Of a stretch of 64,000 nt of DNA, positions 60,701 through 64,000 are shown in pieces; position 1 is the stretch's first letter; the number at the start of each line of letters is the position of its first letter. A program made the position numbers and the translations under genes. The stretch lies in assembly GCA_033557465.1 (NCBI GenBank), contig CM066037.1, positions 516,886,686 through 516,950,685 of the forward strand, written 5' to 3'. The notes beneath the pieces are model-generated. The model did no database searches. It worked only from the letters and a program-made list of their open reading frames with translations, and was not told the DNA's origin. This stretch comes from Ichthyophis bannanicus. Lineage: Eukaryota; Chordata; Amphibia; Gymnophiona; Ichthyophiidae.

Positions 60701-61586
60701 AGACAGGTGGTCTGCCTGGGGGATTTACTTATGGAGGATGGCCAAACTATGGATAGTTTCCAGAACCTCCAGCGACGGTATGACTTACCTAGCCATGATT
60801 TTTATGGTTACCTGCAGGTGCGGCATTATTTGCAGGGCTTAACACGGGCTATGACCACTCGTGCTGGAGGACACCCCACGGCTTATTCTGGAAAGGCTGG
60901 CGGAAAACCAACAGGGAGAGGAGGCGTGTAGGACGCTACTTCGGCCCAGTAGGGGAGATACTTACCTTCTGAGTTTGAGTGCGCGATGGAAGAGAGATGG
61001 GGTGGAAACTATGACACCTGATCTGCTGCGATTGGCTTTTGTGGGGATAGCGAAGGGGCCTGAATGGGTATACCTACAGGAACTACAATATAAATTTTTG
61101 TGGAGAGCGTACACATGTGATACCTGGGCATGTCATGTGGGACTAAAAATCTCTGCCCAATGTGGATGGTGTGGTCGAGAGCCGGGTACTCTTCTACATA
61201 AATTTTGGGGGTGCCCCTTGGTCCAGGACTTCTGGATACAGGTCTGTCGCCTGCTTGCGGGGTGGTTGGGTTTTCAATTTGTAGCTCACCGGGAGATCTG
61301 CCTCTTCCACTGTTGGGAGTTGGGTCCCGGGGGGCCTCCAGTGGTGCAAAGGACCTTGTTTGAGCGGGGCTTTCTTCTTGCTAAGAAGTCCTTGCTACAC
61401 AGATGGGCTGAGGTCTCCCCTCCTCCTGTTGGGTTATGGGAATCAGCGATGTATGACCTGCTCCGCATGGAAAAACTGACGGCGCGGCAGAAAGGAGGCA
61501 AATGTTGGGATGGGTTTGTGGCATTGTGGTCCCCCTTTATCTTCCAACTCTCCTCTAACGAGCGTGCTCTGATCCTGAACACCTGA
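57784..61586 (+). pseudogene. L1-B ORF2: endonuclease, reverse transcriptase, zinc knuckle (two frameshifts)
   Basis: ATG at 57,784. Endonuclease: KIVSWNVGGIGSPTK, IAMLQETHLS, GRYILLHAKL, IIAGDFNCPHD, YTHQSRAHHTWSRIDYILVS and VVSDHGPIWI, all catalytic residues present. RT: SHKAPGPDGFSIEYYKML, ITVIPKPGKDTLDPASYQPI, QVGFVQGREASRNL and SLDAEKAFDRVAWGY. A shift near 59,700-59,720 leads to LERGTRQGCPLSPLLFVLAL and ISAFADDMLICL (FADD intact). A second shift near 60,860 leads to LEDTPRLILERLAENQQGEE and the knuckle CGWCGREPGTLLHKFWGCP (C-x2-C-x8-H-x4-C). Ends at the native stop. Only two indels, so it is the best preserved L1 ORF2 in the window. Confidence 0.93.
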
Positions 61587-61931
61587 TTTTGAGGGTCTTA
61601 CAATACCCAGTACTTATTCCTAGGTTTTTGTGGGGTATGCAACTGGTGTGCCCCGTGGAAGGCGTGGCAGAGCAGAGACCATTGGTAGTGGGTGGCTGGT
61701 AATGGCTCTCAATGCTTGTATATGCTTGTGAACTGGATAATCTGTTCGTGCTATGGGGCTGGGTGGGGGGGAAATGGGGGGGGGTGGGGGGAGGGAAGGG
61801 TTGCCAAAATTGTGGATCATCTTGCGGTCTTTGTCTCGTAGAGGAATTATGTATTAGTATATTGTGTATATCTTTGTGTTGATGTTTTGTTTTGGCATAT
61901 CCTATAATACCAATAAAAATGATTTGAAATA

Positions 61932-62430
61932 AAACTGTATGTATAAATAAATAAACAAACAGACAGACATCCACCACCTCAACTGCTGGGGAGAGGGGGG
62001 GTCTCCTGGGGGAGAGGAAAAGTCTCAAACAAAAGGGAACATAGAACAGCTAGAATATACATAACCTGGTCCAAGGATCCAACTCCAAGTTCGATGACAT
62101 AGCCCAAAAGCCTGAGTCATCCCAAGTCCATGCAGCTGACCAAAAATCACTAGACAATCAGCTGAAGCTTATCTGACATCTCCATCGTACTGAAACAGCT
62201 GAGGAGAGTATGGAACCAATCCCAGGTACTCAAAATCCTAGGAGACAATCAGGCTGTTCTAAGAACAGGTGATTGCTGGCTCCATCCTTCCCTGCCAGAG
62301 TTCATCAGGCTTGTATCATTTCTGGCCATCACCAAAGAGACAGCCATATCTGGATGCCAGGCTGGTCTGGTCTAACAGGTTCTATGCATGCAGAAAAGCA
62401 CTATTACCTTAGGAAAGGCATGGATAACTT
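61932..62430 (-). mobile_element. possible DIRS-like remnant, low certainty
   Basis: Begins with AAAT/ACAG simple repeats (61,940-61,970). The part at 62,281-62,375 (ccttccctgccagagttcatca.., gtatcatttctggccatca) is similar to 63,800-63,880, which itself leads into a DIRS RT segment. No ORF survives. Confidence 0.35.
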
Positions 62431-63633
62431 CATCTGGGACGTCAGTACTGGGAAAAATGGTAGAAACCATCAAAGAATACAATTACTCAGCATGTAGATA
62501 GTCATGGCCTAATGGGAGACAGCCAACGTGGCTTTAGACAAGGAAGATCTTGTCTTACTAATCTGTTATGTTTTTTTGAAGGTGTGAATAAACAGGTGGA
62601 CAAAGGTGAGTCGGTTGATAAGGTGTATCTGGACTTTCAGAAAGCCTTTGACAAGGTCCCTCAGAGACTTTTGGCAAAACTAAAAAGAGAGTCATGGGAC
62701 AGGAGGCAGTGTACTACTGTGGATCAGGAACTGGTTAAAAGATAGAAAGCAGAGAGTAGGGCTAAATGGCCAATTTTCCCAATGGAGAAAGGTGAATAGT
62801 GGTGTACCCCAGGGATCTGTGCTGGGTCCGCTGCTTTGACATATTCATAAATGACCTTGAAAGTGGAATAACGAGTGAGGTTATCAAATTTGCAGATGAC
62901 ACAAAACTATTTAAAGTTGTTAAAACCCAAGAGGATTGTGGAAAATTGCAAGAGGATCTTGATAAATTGGAAGACTGGACATCAAAATGGCAGATGAAAT
63001 TTAATGTGGACAAGTGAAAAGTTATGCACCTAGGGAAGAACAACCCAAACTGTGGTTACACGATGCAAGGTTCCACATTAGGAACCACCACCCAGAAAAA
63101 AGATTTAAGCGTCATTGTGGATACCATGTTAAAACCCTCGGCCCAGTGTGCAGTGGCGGCCAAGAGTGCAAATAGAATGCTAGGTATCATAAGGAAAGGA
63201 ATGGAAAACAAAACAAGATATATTATAATGCCTCTATATCGTTCCATGGTGAGACTGCACCTTGAATATTGTGTGCAATTCTGGTCGCCGTATCTTAAAA
63301 AGGATATAGCGATATTAGAAAAGGTTCAGAGAAGAGCCACCAAAATGGTAAAGGGGATGGAAGGATACTCCTATGAAGAAAGGCTAAAAAGGTTAGGGCT
63401 CTTTAACCTGGAAAAGAGACGGCTGAGGGGGGAGATATGAAAGAAGTCTATAAATTAATGAACGGAGTCGAACGGGTAAACATAGATGGATTGTTTATGT
63501 TATCAGAATATAGAAAGACTAGGGGACATGCAATGAAGCTACAGGGTAAACTATTTAAGACTAATAAAATAAAATATTTTTTTACTCAACGTGTAATCAA
63601 ACTCTGGAATTTGTTACCTGACCTTGACTAAGG
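62431..63633 (+). mobile_element. CR1-G: 5'-truncated sense CR1
   Basis: Starts inside the RT at gtcagtactgggaaaaatgg (62,441) and runs to the ORF2 end WNLLPDLD at 63,630. The usual 3' UTR is missing, so its 3' side is broken. It is very similar to CR1-H (36,660-37,830) nearly throughout. Confidence 0.88.
62441..63633 (+). pseudogene. CR1-G reverse transcriptase remnant
   Basis: Pieces: GDSQRGFRQGRSCLTNLLCF and VYLDFQKAFDKVPQRLLAKL (62,512-62,745), FINDLESGITSEVIKFADDT (62,845; catalytic pair intact) to a TGA at 63,015-63,017 that replaces the Cys codon of NVDKCK, then [57 protein letters not shown] (63,024-63,440) and [20 protein letters not shown] to WNLLPDLD. Frameshifts near 62,670-62,700, 62,835 and 63,430. 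Confidence 0.88.
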
Positions 63634-64000
63634 ACCCTGTAGATCCACTGATCTAACGTTGTACAAGTCCCCCAAGAGAGAATAGCCCAAGTTACACCCC
63701 AACTGGCTGCACCTCACAGACAGATCACCAAAATTCAATGAGGGGGGGAGGGGATTACAGGCTCCCAAAAAAAGCCATGGAGGAAAGACTCAGGCACACC
63801 CCAGCCTTCCCAGCCAGAGCTCACTAGGCCAGTATTGTATCTGGCCTTCATCAAGACAGGGACCAGGCTAGGCAGTCATCCAGGTATGGGCAACCCAGAC
63901 TACCACCATCATCATCTTGGAAAAGGTACGGGGAGCAGTGTCTAGGTCAAAAGGCAAGGCCTGGAATGGAAGAGGCGACTTAGAATACAGAAGCAGAAAA
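63634..64000 (-). mobile_element. DIRS-like RT fragment at window end (antisense)
   Basis: In reverse, 63,965-63,895 reads LPFDLDTAPRTFSKMMMVVV, the same block as LFGLATAPCTFTKIMVVVV of DIRS-C (9,600-9,540). The part to its left (in reverse, a pyrGLPIPG-D-like segment) is eroded. It may continue beyond the window. The middle (63,634-63,780) is unassigned and has a G run at 63,741-63,751. Confidence 0.6.

Larger units (their letters stand above)
55969..61931 (+). mobile_element. L1-B: full-length sense L1 LINE
   Basis: About 150 bp of 5' UTR, ORF1 (56,117-56,966), a G-rich spacer of 817 bp, ORF2 (57,784-61,586) and a 3' UTR with a G-rich block (61,748-61,800), ending ataccaataaaaatgatttg plus aaataaaa. 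Length 5.96 kb, close to the 6.2 kb deduced for L1-A, and the same lineage by ORF1 and ORF2 wording. The insertion truncates CR1-F at its left. I could not identify a target duplication on the right, so a deletion or an end boundary error is possible. Confidence 0.92.

Noticed and set aside
55969..63633. CR1-F and CR1-G as two halves of one CR1 split by L1-B
   Set aside because: They overlap: both contain the segment from gtcagtactgggaaaa to ctaatctgttatgtt, so they are separate copies.

Overview
This 64 kb window looks like gene-poor, repeat-dominated vertebrate nuclear DNA. I found no host exon, rRNA or free-standing tRNA gene. Nearly every supported feature is a transposable element or a remnant of one: CR1, L1, L2 and RTE LINEs, DIRS-type tyrosine-recombinase retrotransposons, tRNA-headed SINEs with a MIR-like core, and short hAT-like DNA transposons. 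The mix of large DIRS elements with CR1, L1, L2 and RTE fits an amphibian with a large genome, and a caecilian seems plausible. That placement is inference from repeat content, not from a host gene.

Layout. 1-2.2 kb: CR1 3' fragment, decayed DIRS fragment and a SINE. 2.2-13.6 kb: a plus-strand CR1 (CR1-C) broken by an antisense RTE (3.44-6.48 kb), a decayed DIRS (DIRS-C, 6.9-12.36 kb) and an antisense CR1 tail (12.8-13.06 kb). 13.6-14.2 kb: a CR1-like tail and an L2 tail. 14.6-41.3 kb: a multi-level nest. An antisense CR1 (CR1-D) is split at 15.54/39.66 kb by a full-length antisense L1 (L1-C) with a 16-bp target duplication. L1-C is split at 16.06/30.21 kb by a full-length sense L1 (L1-A) with a 14-bp target duplication. 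L1-A holds a near-intact DIRS (DIRS-A, 19.285-25.064 kb) and an L2 (27.9-30.05 kb). L1-C also holds a hAT-like element with a perfect 8-bp duplication (32.85-33.2 kb) and an L2/CR1 block (34.14-38.09 kb). A SINE sits in the right part of CR1-D.

41.3-43.2 kb: SINE, probable hAT-like element, short hairpin and unassigned DNA. 43.18-48.78 kb: a second near-complete DIRS (DIRS-B). 49.2-52.95 kb: a near-complete antisense CR1 (CR1-E) with ORF1 esterase and ORF2. 53.2-55.97 kb: a plus-strand CR1 (CR1-F) ending where a third full-length L1 (L1-B, 55.97-61.93 kb) begins. 62-64 kb: a plus-strand CR1 (CR1-G) between probable DIRS remnants.

Functionally these are self-contained replication modules. The L1s encode an RNA-binding ORF1 protein and an endonuclease/reverse transcriptase. 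The CR1s encode an SGNH-esterase ORF1 and an endonuclease/RT ORF2. The DIRS elements encode Gag, RT/RNase H/methyltransferase-like and tyrosine recombinase, between inverted terminal repeats, with an internal complementary region that records the joined ends. All copies carry frameshifts or stops; DIRS-A, DIRS-B, L1-B and CR1-E are the best preserved. I did not find an undescribed system. The most interesting signals are the datable nest, the conserved overlapping reading frame in two diverged DIRS elements, the co-varying DIRS terminal palindrome, and the 3' tail shared by SINEs and L2 LINEs.
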